Notes under the pieces: model-generated
Told to the model about the DNA's origin: nothing
What the model saw: only the letters and a program-made list of their open reading frames with translations
Database searches by the model: none
Position numbers and translations under genes: made by a program
Shown here: one piece after another, positions 5,957 through 13,100 of the stretch
How positions within the stretch are numbered: position 1 is the first letter of the stretch
Layout: each line of letters starts with the position of its first letter
Source of the DNA: an uncultured Eubacteriales bacterium
GTDB taxonomy: Bacteria; Bacillota; Clostridia; Oscillospirales; UBA644
Assembly (NCBI GenBank): GCA_959604355.1
Contig: CAUHAO010000008.1
Location: 1 to 64,000 of the forward strand
DNA: 64,000 nucleotides
Direction: 5' to 3'

Positions 5957-8005
5957 TTATTCATTATACATTGCAATGAATTCCGCCTCGTCGATAACCC
6001 GTATGCCGAGCGCGCGCGCCTTTGTCAGCTTGCTCCCCGCGTCCTCTCCCGCCAGCACGACAGACGTCTTTTTCGATACCGAGCCCGACACCTTGCCGCC
6101 CTGCGCCTGTATCATCGCGCTCGCCTCGTCACGCGTGTACGTCGGAAGAGTACCCGTGAGAACGAACGTCATTGCCGCGAATTTGTCGCCCTTTTTTGCG
6201 GCGTCATATGTCATCTTCACGCCCGCGTCCGTCAGCCGCCGCATAAGGTCAAGGTTGCCCTCACGCCCGAAAAATTCGCGTATATACCGTGCCGTTATCG
6301 GACCGATGTCCTCGATGCGCGTCAACTCCTCCTCCGTCGCCGCCGCGAACGCGTCCCACGAGCCGTATTTTTCCGCAAGCACCTTCGCCGCCTTCGACCC
6401 GACCTGACGTATTCCCACCGCATATATGACACGGTCAAGCCCCGCAGTTTTCGACTTTTCCACCGCCGCACGCAGATTTTCCGCGCTTTTTTCGCCGAAG
6501 CCCTGCATCTGCGCGATTTTCCCGTAGTCCAGCGTGTAAATGTCCGCCGCCGTCGATATCAGCCCTTCGTCGATGAACCGGCGTATGTTGCTCTCGCCGA
6601 GCCCGTCGATATCCATCGCGTCACGCTCGACGAAATGTATTATATTCTTCACCGCCTGCGCGGGACACTCCGCGTTAACACACCGCACGATGGGGGAGTC
6701 CGCGTCACGTGCCGTTGCCGCGCCGCAGACAGGGCAGAGCGCCGGCATCTCAAACTTCACCGTGCCGCACGGACGCTTTGCTTGCACTACCCCTACGACC
6801 TCGGGGATGACGTCGCCCGCCTTGCGTATGACGACCGTGTCTCCGATGCGGATGTCCTTCTGCGAAATGAACGCGCCGTTGTTGAGCGTCGCGCGTGAAA
6901 TGCGGCTGCCCGCAAGCGTCACCGTGTCGAGTACCGCCAGCGGCGCGAGCACACCCGTCCTGCCGACGTTTATCTGTATGTCGCGCAGCACCGTTTCCTT
7001 TTCCTCGGGCGGATACTTGTACGCAATCGCCCATTTCGGGTATTTCGCCGTGCTTCCGAGCGCTTTGCGCATCTCAAGGCTGTTGACCTTTATGACCGCC
7101 CCGTCGATGTCGAACGGGAGCGAATGCCGCATCGCGCCGAGCCGCTGAATCTCCTCAAACGCCGCGTCCACCGTCGTGAACGTCTTGTAATACGGGCTTA
7201 CGGGGAAGCCCATGCGCTTCATTTCGTCGAGCGTCTGGCTGTGCGTCGCGTAGCCCTCCACCGCCGCGCCGTCCGCCGACGACGCCTGCATGTTGAACAC
7301 GATTATTGCGAGACTCCGCGTCGCCGTCACCTTGCTGTCAAGCTGCCGCAGAGACCCCGCCGCCGCGTTGCGAGGGTTCGCAAAAAGACTTTCGCCCCGT
7401 ATCTCACGCTCTTCATTGAGCTTTTCAAACGATTTTTTCGGCATATATACTTCTCCGCGCACCGTCAGCCTGTCGGGATACGGCGGAGTGAGTGTCAAGG
7501 GAATACTCTTTACAGTTTTGAGGTTGAGTGTCACGTCCTCGCCCGTCGTGCCGTCACCGCGTGTCGCGCCGCGCACGAACGCACCGTTTTCATATTCCAA
7601 AGCGACCGACAATCCGTCGATTTTCAGCTCAACGTCGTACTCCGCGTTGGGAAAAGCGGCTTTTACGCGCGCGTCGAATTCCTTGAGTTCTTCAAACGAA
7701 AACGCATCCTGCAGGCTCTCCATCTTCACCGCGTGAACAACAGGTGTAAAGGCTTTAAGGCTGTCACCGCCGACGCGTTGAGTCGGACTCGTCGCGCTTT
7801 TGAGGTCGGGAAATTTCGCCTCTATCGCCGCCAGACGGCGCAGGGTCATGTCGTAGGTGTAGTCGTCGACGGCGGGGTCGTCGTCAACGTAGTATTTTTT
7901 CGCCCAATACGCGAGCTTTTCCGAGAGCGCCGCCGCGTCTTTTTCCGCGTCCTCACGCCCCAGTGCCGCCGCATAAAGCTCGATTTCTTTCATTTCATCG
8001 GTCAT
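5957..8005 (-). CDS. ligA: NAD-dependent DNA ligase LigA
   Basis: LigA seals nicks in replication and repair using NAD+. Domains in order: Ia (YYVDDDPAVDDYTYD); adenylation domain with the AMP-accepting lysine in LKIDG and downstream RGDGTTGEDVT; OB fold with IGDTVVIRKAGDVIPEV; a four-cysteine zinc finger (CPVCGAA, then CVNAECPAQ); helix-hairpin-helix domain; and a C-terminal BRCT domain (LTGTLPTYTRDEASAMI). At 682 aa it is close to the family norm. I start at 8005 (GGGAGAT 9 nt upstream) because the ATG at 8074 would lie upstream of the RNA start predicted from the promoter at 8075-8103. Confidence 0.97.
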   Translation of the reverse strand: MTDEMKEIELYAAALGREDAEKDAAALSEKLAYWAKKYYVDDDPAVDDYTYDMTLRRLAAIEAKFPDLKSATSPTQRVGGDSLKAFTPVVHAVKMESLQDAFSFEELKEFDARVKAAFPNAEYDVELKIDGLSVALEYENGAFVRGATRGDGTTGEDVTLNLKTVKSIPLTLTPPYPDRLTVRGEVYMPKKSFEKLNEEREIRGESLFANPRNAAAGSLRQLDSKVTATRSLAIIVFNMQASSADGAAVEGYATHSQTLDEMKRMGFPVSPYYKTFTTVDAAFEEIQRLGAMRHSLPFDIDGAVIKVNSLEMRKALGSTAKYPKWAIAYKYPPEEKETVLRDIQINVGRTGVLAPLAVLDTVTLAGSRISRATLNNGAFISQKDIRIGDTVVIRKAGDVIPEVVGVVQAKRPCGTVKFEMPALCPVCGAATARDADSPIVRCVNAECPAQAVKNIIHFVERDAMDIDGLGESNIRRFIDEGLISTAADIYTLDYGKIAQMQGFGEKSAENLRAAVEKSKTAGLDRVIYAVGIRQVGSKAAKVLAEKYGSWDAFAAATEEELTRIEDIGPITARYIREFFGREGNLDLMRRLTDAGVKMTYDAAKKGDKFAAMTFVLTGTLPTYTRDEASAMIQAQGGKVSGSVSKKTSVVLAGEDAGSKLTKARALGIRVIDEAEFIAMYNE

Positions 8006-8074
8006 TTTCAATATCTCCCGTGTGCGGATATGTCCGCGCGCCGCGTAGGCAGGCGCATTTTCCGTATCAATCAT

Positions 8075-8103
8075 ATTTTACCATATAGCATTTATTTTGT
8101 CAA
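8075..8103 (-). promoter_or_regulatory. ligA promoter
   Basis: Minus strand: TTGACA (8103-8098), a 17-nt spacer and TAAAAT (8080-8075). Predicted start near 8068, which decides the ligA start codon. Confidence 0.75.
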
Positions 8104-8142
8104 GCGCCGCGCCGCCGCTTGCCCCGTCCGTCGCTTCTCCCA

Positions 8143-8199
8143 TGTCGTTGCCGCTTGCTCCGTGTCGTTGCCGCCTGCTCCGTGTCGTTGCTCCTTGCA
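8143..8199. repeat. Short tandem repeat, 20 bp x 3
   Basis: TGTCGTTGCCGCTTGCTCCG-type units begin at 8143, 8163 and 8183; the third is degenerate. The flanks (8104-8270) are also low-complexity and GC-rich, and I see no gene in them. Confidence 0.85.
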
Positions 8200-8284
8200 C
8201 GCGCCGCCGCTTGCCCCTGTGCCGTCGCTCCTTGTCGCGTGCCGTCGTTGTACCTATGCCCGAGACGTGCATGAATTTCCCGTT

Positions 8285-8887
8285 TTATCTGTTAAACGGC
8301 ACACTGCCCACGATCACCGTTTCCGCCGCGACGACCTGTGTTTTGACCGTGCGCCGCACCGTCTGCGTCGGCATGAGCAGGCAGATCTCCGCCACGACCT
8401 CAAGCGTCACCCGATGCACCGTCTGGTTGAGTCCAGCGCCGACAAATTCGGTTATGTAGTTCGCGCTCACGGTCTGCACAAGCACCACCTTTACGGGTAT
8501 TGCCGCACCTTTTCCAGCGAGCATGTCAAGCCCCGTCAATGTTCCCACAGGCACCTCTACCTTCGCCGTGTCGGGCGTTGATATCGCACTTGTTACTTTC
8601 TCCACAACGTCGCTCTTTATTCGGTTCATCGCCGCCGTGTCGAGCCGCAGAGCCGTAAGCGCGCCGCTCGAGTCCACCTCCGTGCGCACAATATCCACCC
8701 CGTCCAGCGACAGCGTCACCGTGTCGTTGATCAGCCGCGTCAGCATTATGTCCGCCTTCGCCGCCGCCTCCTCACGCAGTATAGGGCGCACCGCCGCGTC
8801 AAGCCCTTGCAGCAGCAATATCACCGCCGTCGCGCATACGATGACCGTTGCCGCAGTCTTTATCCTTTTTATATTTCTCAATGTCAT
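8285..8887 (-). CDS. yunB: Sporulation protein YunB
   Basis: A 200-residue membrane-anchored protein. An N-terminal hydrophobic helix (about 12-28) precedes a soluble domain with features of YunB: PVGTLTGLDMLAGKGAAIPV, then FVGAGLNQTVHRV and LEVVAEICLLMP. In Bacillus subtilis yunB is a mother-cell gene that depends on sigma-E and is needed for efficient sporulation. Its presence suggests an endospore former. It is a single gene. AT-rich direct repeats of the form CATATATAT lie just upstream where a sigma-E promoter would be, but I cannot fit them to the consensus with confidence. Confidence 0.88.
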   Translation of the reverse strand: MTLRNIKRIKTAATVIVCATAVILLLQGLDAAVRPILREEAAAKADIMLTRLINDTVTLSLDGVDIVRTEVDSSGALTALRLDTAAMNRIKSDVVEKVTSAISTPDTAKVEVPVGTLTGLDMLAGKGAAIPVKVVLVQTVSANYITEFVGAGLNQTVHRVTLEVVAEICLLMPTQTVRRTVKTQVVAAETVIVGSVPFNR

Positions 8888-8980
8888 TTTTCCGCCCCGC
8901 CTTTTGCTGTCTTTTCTTTAATATATATGCTGATATATATGCTTCATATTTCTTTTTATCGGAGCGTGACGTGCGAGCCG

Positions 8981-9017
8981 CAAAAAATATCGCGGAGCGT
9001 TTTTGTCTCGCTCCGCG
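8981..9017 (-). terminator. Leftward intrinsic terminator
   Basis: CGCGGAGCG (8991-8999) pairs with CGCTCCGCG (9009-9017). Read on the minus strand the stem is followed by ATATTTTTTG. It would end transcripts that come from the GME-fold gene at 9297. Confidence 0.7.
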
Positions 9018-9030
9018 AATTGTTATATCT

Positions 9031-9126
9031 TTAATATGTCCGTGTTTTTAATCTGCTGCGTTTTAATATCTTCGTGTTTTAATATCTCCGTGTTTTAATA
9101 TGTCAGCGTTTTTAATCTGCCGCGTT
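9031..9126. repeat. Degenerate short tandem repeats, AT-rich
   Basis: GTGTTTTAATATCT-type units of about 17-20 bp recur five or so times. No coding potential is visible in 8888-9296 apart from these repeats, the terminator and the cloverleaf element. Confidence 0.8.
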
Positions 9127-9157
9127 ATATTGAAATATGTGTACGTTCGGTTTTCTC

Positions 9158-9241
9158 GCCGCGACGCAAATTTCCTTCGGAAATTTGCAGTCGTGCGCCT
9201 CTTTGAGGCGCACGACTGCGCGCTTCGCGCGCCGTCGCGGC
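9158..9241. repeat. Cloverleaf palindromic element, copy C
   Basis: The outer stem GCCGCGAC (9158-9165) pairs with GTCGCGGC (9234-9241); here the stem is not self-complementary, so both sides changed together relative to copies A and B. Arm 1 (9166-9188) is a perfect 10-bp stem with a TTC loop. Arm 2 (9189-9217) is a perfect 13-bp stem with a TTT loop. Arm 3 (9218-9232) is GCGCGC/TTC/GCGCGC. It lies downstream of the GME-fold gene. Confidence 0.9.
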
Positions 9242-9296
9242 GCGCTCTTTAACGTACAGATATTTTATTCTTTCTCTCCGCGCCGTATCCTGCACT

Positions 9297-10034
9297 TTAT
9301 CTTTTCTTCCGCACGTCTCCGTATATGACTGCAGCGTCACTCTGCCCGTAATCATACACGTCTCCTTCGCAGCTCACGACACGCACGCCGTGCTCCGCGC
9401 AGAACGAACGTATCGCCGCCGCATCGGGCAAAAACGTGTCAATGTCGCCCGTGAAAACGATAACGTCGCCGTCGGGGCAGGGGATACGGCACGACGCACC
9501 GCCTATGAACCCGCACCCGAACCCGTTGAGCCGCACGCCGTCATTCGTCACCTTCAGCACGTCAAGCCCGCACCGCACCGCCGCCTTCGCGATGCCCGCG
9601 TCCGACGTTATCAGCGCGTTTTCGCTCACCGACACGGTACTGCATTTCGCATACCCCTGCCTCACGTTGACAATGTCCATGCCCAGCCGCCGCGCCTGAT
9701 GCAAAACCTCCGCGTCCGTGTACTTCTCCGCGCAGAACAGGCGCTTTCCCACCGCCGCCGCGTTGTACGCCACGTCATTCGGATACGGCGAATACGGCAC
9801 GCTCAGCCCGCACACGGCGTCCGCGAAAGGCGACACATTTTCAAACATTTCGGGCGCGCAGACAACAACGTCGTCAAGCACACACAGCGCCGCGTCCGTG
9901 TGACGGGCAACCTCGCCCTCAATGCCTCCGAGCCTCGGCAGAAACACCGCTTCCGCGTCGCTCCGCACGCGCTTTATCGCCTGTACGAACTCCGCCTTTA
10001 TCCCTTCCGCCGCGAAAATAACGATACGTTCCAT
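9297..10034 (-). CDS. GME-fold protein, DUF6873-like
   Basis: A 245-residue soluble protein. The segment YPNDVAYNAAAVGKRLFC and the later QGYAKCSTVSVSENALITSD followed by GFGCGFIGGASCR are hallmarks of a clostridial family that NCBI describes as having a GME (guanidine-modifying enzyme) fold. The Cys in KCST lies where arginine deiminase-like enzymes keep important residues, but catalysis is not established for this family. AAGGAG lies 10 nt before the ATG at 10034; an upstream ATG at 10091 would add residues encoded by a duplicated intergenic segment and has poorer support. It is a single gene, and its substrate is unknown. Confidence 0.72.
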   Translation of the reverse strand: MERIVIFAAEGIKAEFVQAIKRVRSDAEAVFLPRLGGIEGEVARHTDAALCVLDDVVVCAPEMFENVSPFADAVCGLSVPYSPYPNDVAYNAAAVGKRLFCAEKYTDAEVLHQARRLGMDIVNVRQGYAKCSTVSVSENALITSDAGIAKAAVRCGLDVLKVTNDGVRLNGFGCGFIGGASCRIPCPDGDVIVFTGDIDTFLPDAAAIRSFCAEHGVRVVSCEGDVYDYGQSDAAVIYGDVRKKR

Positions 10035-10068
10035 CACTCGCACGCTCCTTGTCCCGTTCTTTACCTTC

Positions 10069-10227
10069 CGAATCCCGCGTAATCTGCGCATTATTCTTTA
10101 TCCTGCACGTCCCCGTGCATTGCCTCAGCGGCTCGCTTTTGCCAGCGTCGGCAACGAGCCGAATCCCGCGTAATCTGCGCATTATTTTTTATTCTGTACG
10201 TCCCCGTGCATTGGCTCAGCGGCTCGC
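10069..10227. repeat. Direct repeat, about 68 bp twice, period 91
   Basis: The segment starting CGAATCCCGCGTAATCTGCG at 10069 recurs at 10160 with a few substitutions. Both copies end CTCAGCGGCTCGCT. They lie between 6S RNA and the GME-fold gene. Confidence 0.9.
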
Positions 10228-10230
10228 TGT

Positions 10231-10434
10231 AAAAAAAAATCCCGCCCGGCCGTGCCTCATCTTACGGTAAAATCAAACCCTGCATAAGCAGGTTGGGTTA
10301 AATCCTCTCCACCGCTTTGTGCTCCCAACGTCCGGACAATGTCCGGGAGGTCTGCATACCCGACAGCGGAAGCCGGATTCCCATGTTCGAAGTGTAGGTT
10401 TTAATATACCGTAATACACGAACCGCGCAGGAAG
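10231..10434 (-). ncRNA. ssrS: 6S RNA
   Basis: Read on the minus strand this about 204-nt RNA folds as the long rod with a central bubble typical of 6S RNA, which mimics an open promoter and sequesters housekeeping RNA polymerase. Closing stem: TCCTGCGCGGT (10432-10422) with GCCGGGCGGGA. Second stem: TTACGGTA with TACCGTAA, continuing through ATTAAAACCT with AGGGTTTGAT. Central bubble: ACACTTCGAACAT facing AACCTGCTTATGC. Apical part: GGG-AATCC with GGATT-CCC, CCGCT with AGCGG, then CTCCC with GGGAG. The RNA ends in a U-tract (10239-10231). It starts about 28 nt after the DUF1292 stop codon. I find no consensus promoter in between, so it may be processed from that transcript. Confidence 0.87.
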
Positions 10435-10461
10435 TTTTGCTACGCTATGCGACGGTCAGGG

Positions 10462-10764
10462 TCAGATTTCGTCCGAATCCGTATCGGTGTCGAAATCGTA
10501 CTCATCGTCAAGCTTTGCCTCGATCGCTTCAAGGACTTCATTGAATTCGTCCTCGTCCGTGATCGTGTTGAAGACCTTCTCGTCTTCATCTTCTTCGTTA
10601 TCATCCACTCTCAGGATCATGAACTCACACTCGGGATCGTCCACGTGCGCCGCTTCCACGACCGCAACGTATACGTTATCATTATATTCAACGCTCTCGA
10701 TTATCACATAGTCAATGTCTATACCGTCTTCGTCGGTAAGAGTTATTATTTCTCTGTCTTCCAT
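10462..10764 (-). CDS. DUF1292 protein (YrzB-like)
   Basis: A 100-residue, very acidic protein. The core (ITLTDEDGIDIDYVIIESVE, then YVAVVEAAH and CEFMILRVDD) is the DUF1292 pattern found in Firmicutes, where the gene often sits with ruvX and ireB. Function unknown. The true start is 10764: GGAGA lies about 8 nt upstream, and the promoter at 10795-10823 would make the longer frame start outside the transcript. The 6S RNA follows directly downstream on the same strand. Confidence 0.88.
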   Translation of the reverse strand: MEDREIITLTDEDGIDIDYVIIESVEYNDNVYVAVVEAAHVDDPECEFMILRVDDNEEDEDEKVFNTITDEDEFNEVLEAIEAKLDDEYDFDTDTDSDEI

Positions 10765-10794
10765 ATTTTCGGTCTCCTCGTTGTTACTGTTTAT

Positions 10795-10823
10795 ATTATA
10801 CAATATGATATCTGTTTTGTCAA
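10795..10823 (-). promoter_or_regulatory. Promoter of the DUF1292 gene
   Basis: Minus strand: perfect TTGACA (10823-10818), a 17-nt spacer and perfect TATAAT (10800-10795). It may also serve 6S RNA. Confidence 0.85.
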
Positions 10824-10966
10824 CACTTTTTTTTGAATAAGTGCGCATTTTCCTCGATTTTCCGTCGCATTGCGCCATTGCGACACGGTTCGACATTTTA
10901 CGACTCTTCCGCGCCGTATCCCGCAGTGACGCACATCATCCTTTGCCCGTATCCGTGCATGGGCGC

Positions 10967-11192
10967 CGCGTCACGTTGCCTCGACCCCGTGCGCGCGCAC
11001 AAATTCGCGTTACATTGCCTCGACCCCGTGCGCGCGCATAAATTCGCGTCACGTTGCCTCGCGCGCGTGTGCTCACAAATTCGCGTTACGTTGCCTCGCG
11101 CGTGCGCGTTCAAATTCGCGTCACATTGCCTCGCGCGTGCGTGCGCACAAATTCGCGTTACGTTGCCTCGCGCGTGCGCGCGCACGCGAATA
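10967..11192. repeat. GC-rich tandem repeat, about 35-39 bp x 6
   Basis: The core CGCGTCACGTTGCCTCG or CGCGTTACGTTGCCTCG starts near 10967, 11006, 11045, 11082, 11117 and 11154, separated by CGTGCGCGCGCACAAATT-like spacers. No gene, RNA hallmark or promoter is evident in 10830-11200. Confidence 0.92.
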
Positions 11193-11228
11193 CTATATAT
11201 GAAATATGAAGCCGGCATTCCGCGATCT

Positions 11229-11459
11229 CTTTTTTTCCTGTGCCCGTCTCATTTTTCCCCGCGTAACCCTTTTTTCCCGCGCCCGTCTCATTTTCCCCGC
11301 GCAAGCCTCTTTTTCTTCCGTGCCCGTCTCATTTTCTCCGCGCCCGCCTCATTTTCTCCGCGCCCGCCTCTTTTTTTCTTGCGCCCGCCTCATTTTCTTC
11401 CGTGCCCGTCTCATTTTCCCCGCGCAAGCCTCTTTTTATTCTGTGCCCGTCTCTTTTTT
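11229..11459. repeat. Degenerate repeat array of GCCCGTCTCATTTTC units
   Basis: Pyrimidine-rich units of roughly 20-25 bp (GTGCCCGTCTCATTTTC, GCGCCCGCCTCATTTTC and variants) recur about ten times. There is strong strand asymmetry (C+T) and no coding evidence. Confidence 0.85.
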
Positions 11460-11541
11460 GCGGCGGCACGCGCTCCGCGCGTCGCCGTGCGCCGCTTCGC
11501 GGCGCACGGCGTGCAAATTCCTGCGGAATTTGCGCCGCCGC
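11460..11541. repeat. Cloverleaf palindromic element, copy D (inverted)
   Basis: The outer stem GCGGCGGC (11460-11467) pairs with GCCGCCGC (11534-11541). The three arms occur in the reverse order of the other copies: the 6-bp arm first (11468-11482), then a perfect 13-bp arm with a TTC loop (11483-11511), then the AT-rich arm (11512-11533). This copy is therefore in the opposite orientation. Confidence 0.9.
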
Positions 11542-11647
11542 GCTCTGCCGCAAATTCATTTTATACGTCTCTTTGTACGTGTGCCCACTCTGCCGCCGAG
11601 TTCACAAAAAGTTCAACGCGAAAATATACTTTTTTTTCACTTCGGTA

Positions 11648-11676
11648 TTGACAAAATCCCCCTATTGATGTATAAT
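11648..11676 (+). promoter_or_regulatory. Promoter of the S10-spc-alpha ribosomal operon
   Basis: Perfect TTGACA (11648-11653), a 17-nt spacer and perfect TATAAT (11671-11676). Predicted start near 11683. No other equally strong promoter is seen before rplQ. Confidence 0.88.
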
Positions 11677-11684
11677 AACAAAGC

Positions 11685-11780
11685 ATGGCAATAGCACCAT
11701 ACCCATTTTACAGCGCTATGATCCCGGAGGTTGCTGAAATTCTGCCCGAAAAGCAGACAGGGAATTCCGGAGGAGCGTAA
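11685..11780 (+). CDS. Possible 31-codon leader ORF
   Basis: An ATG two bases after the predicted transcription start opens a frame of 31 codons that ends in TAA at 11778-11780. It begins MAIAPYPFYSAMIPEV and ends GNSGGA. It has no ribosome-binding site, so translation would have to be leaderless. It may be chance. It is listed because it fills the first part of an attenuated leader. Confidence 0.25.
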   Translation: MAIAPYPFYSAMIPEVAEILPEKQTGNSGGA

Positions 11781-11919
11781 ATCCGATTTCAAATTGGATG
11801 ATACCGAATTTTGCCGGTGTAACCGAAAGCGTTGCCCTGAAACGGAAACTTCCGACCGTGATTTTTGACGGCGGAAAGTCCTACGCGACGCGAAAGTGTT
11901 ACCGCCCGGTGCTTGGTTG

Positions 11920-11954
11920 ATTCTGAACAGCTTGCCCTGATTCGGAATTTTTTT
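11920..11954 (+). terminator. Intrinsic terminator inside the ribosomal leader
   Basis: ATTCTGAA (11920-11927) pairs with TTCGGAAT (11941-11948), all eight positions including one G-T, and seven T residues follow (11948-11954). It lies about 90 nt before rpsJ and is a candidate attenuator. Confidence 0.6.
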
Positions 11955-12045
11955 GCGTCTTTTTCAAGAAACGCACGGCTGAGTGTTCGGTTTTTCATCG
12001 CCAAAACGAAATCAATCAAATATGAAATTTCAGGAGGCGACACAA

Positions 12046-12357
12046 ATGGCACAGAACGAAAAAATGAGAATCAGACTCAAGGCATACGATCACAACCTGA
12101 TCGACGCGGCAGCGGAGAAAATCGTTGCTACGGCTAAGAGAATGGGCGCAACAGTATCCGGTCCGGTCCCGCTGCCGACAGACAGAGAGGTCATCACGAT
12201 ACTCCGCGCAGTCCACAAATATAAAGACTCTCGTGAACAGTTCGAGATGAAGACACACAAGCGTGTCATCGACATCATAAAGCCCGGCCAGAAGGCAGTC
12301 GAAGCTCTTATGGGAATAGATCTTCCCGCGGGCGTCGAAATCGAAATCAAACTGTAA
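12046..12357 (+). CDS. rpsJ: 30S ribosomal protein S10
   Basis: S10 helps assemble the head of the 30S subunit and, as NusE, joins antitermination complexes. The protein has 103 residues, the usual length. It contains IRLKAYDHNLIDAAAEKIV, GPVPLPTDREV and the conserved end GIDLPAGVEIEIKL. The start at 12046 has AGGAGG 8 nt upstream; an in-frame upstream ATG (11983) adds a non-homologous leader and is rejected. It is the first gene of the long ribosomal operon, and an 87-nt gap with a small hairpin separates it from rplC. Confidence 0.98.
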   Translation: MAQNEKMRIRLKAYDHNLIDAAAEKIVATAKRMGATVSGPVPLPTDREVITILRAVHKYKDSREQFEMKTHKRVIDIIKPGQKAVEALMGIDLPAGVEIEIKL

Positions 12358-12444
12358 GCGGCAGACCGCTGTACAGCAATTGATCGGAGCCATGCAGGTC
12401 AAGTCGGTAAACCCGACCAATAACCGAAAGGAGAATTTATCACA

Positions 12445-13086
12445 ATGGAAAAAGGCATCATCGGAAAGAAAATCGGTATGACCCAGATTTTCTCTGAGAA
12501 CGGCAACGTGATCCCCGTAACGCTCATCGAAGCGGGACCTTGCCCGGTAGTACAGAAAAAGACCGTTGAGAACGACGGTTACAGCGCGGTTCAGATAGGT
12601 TTCGGCGACATTCGCGAGAAGCTCGTCAACAAACCCATCAAAGGACATTTCGACAAAGCACAGGTTGCTTATAAGAGAGAGCTTCGCGAGTTCAGACTCG
12701 ACAACGCCGATTCTCTCAACGTAGGCGATATAATCAAAGCCGACGTTTTCGCCGCAGGCGACATCGTTGACGTCACAGGCACTTCCAAAGGTAAAGGATA
12801 CCAGGGCACGATCAAGCGCTGCGGATTCCACACGGGTCCCATGGCTCACGGCTCCGGTTACCACAGACATCAGGGCTCTATGGGTTCCAACACGGATCCT
12901 TCCAGAGTAATGAAGAACAAGGGCATGCCGGGACACATGGGCAGCGAACAGGTTACGATTCAGAACCTCTGCATTGCAAAGGTTGACGCTGAAAACAACC
13001 TCATCGCCATCAAAGGCGCTATCCCCGGTCCCAACGGCGGTCTGGTAGTGGTCAAATCCGCTATAAAGTCCGTTAAGAAGGCGTAA
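12445..13086 (+). CDS. rplC: 50S ribosomal protein L3
   Basis: L3 binds near the 3' end of 23S rRNA early in assembly and its loop approaches the peptidyl transferase centre. The protein has 213 residues. It opens with KGIIGKKIGMTQIF and carries the conserved central loop FHTGPMAHGSGYHRHQGSMG followed by KNKGMPGHMG. AAAGGAG lies before the ATG. A 14-nt gap leads to rplD. Confidence 0.98.
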   Translation: MEKGIIGKKIGMTQIFSENGNVIPVTLIEAGPCPVVQKKTVENDGYSAVQIGFGDIREKLVNKPIKGHFDKAQVAYKRELREFRLDNADSLNVGDIIKADVFAAGDIVDVTGTSKGKGYQGTIKRCGFHTGPMAHGSGYHRHQGSMGSNTDPSRVMKNKGMPGHMGSEQVTIQNLCIAKVDAENNLIAIKGAIPGPNGGLVVVKSAIKSVKKA

Positions 13087-13100
13087 GGGAGGATACAGAA

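Larger units (their letters stand above)
11683..12045 (+). other. Long structured leader of the ribosomal operon
   Basis: About 360 nt separate the predicted RNA start from rpsJ. The leader holds AATTC/GAATT and other local stems, a 31-codon open frame directly at the 5' end (11685-11780) and an intrinsic terminator at 11920-11954. This fits attenuation control of the operon. I do not recognise it as a named r-protein leader. Confidence 0.6.

Noticed and set aside
8006..8074. N-terminal extension of LigA from ATG 8074
   Set aside because: The promoter at 8075-8103 starts RNA near 8068, after that ATG; the start at 8005 has a good ribosome-binding site.
7124..8581. 485-residue open frame on the plus strand across ligA and yunB
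   Set aside because: It runs antisense to two well supported genes and crosses an intergenic region; no family features.
10231..10434. SRP RNA, RNase P RNA or tmRNA
   Set aside because: The SRP GGAAGG/GCAGC loop, RNase P core elements and tmRNA ends are absent, while the stems and central bubble fit 6S RNA.
10967..11192. Six GC-rich repeats as CRISPR or as a coding region
   Set aside because: The spacers are themselves repeats; the open frames here read only low-complexity sequence and have no ribosome-binding site or codon pattern.
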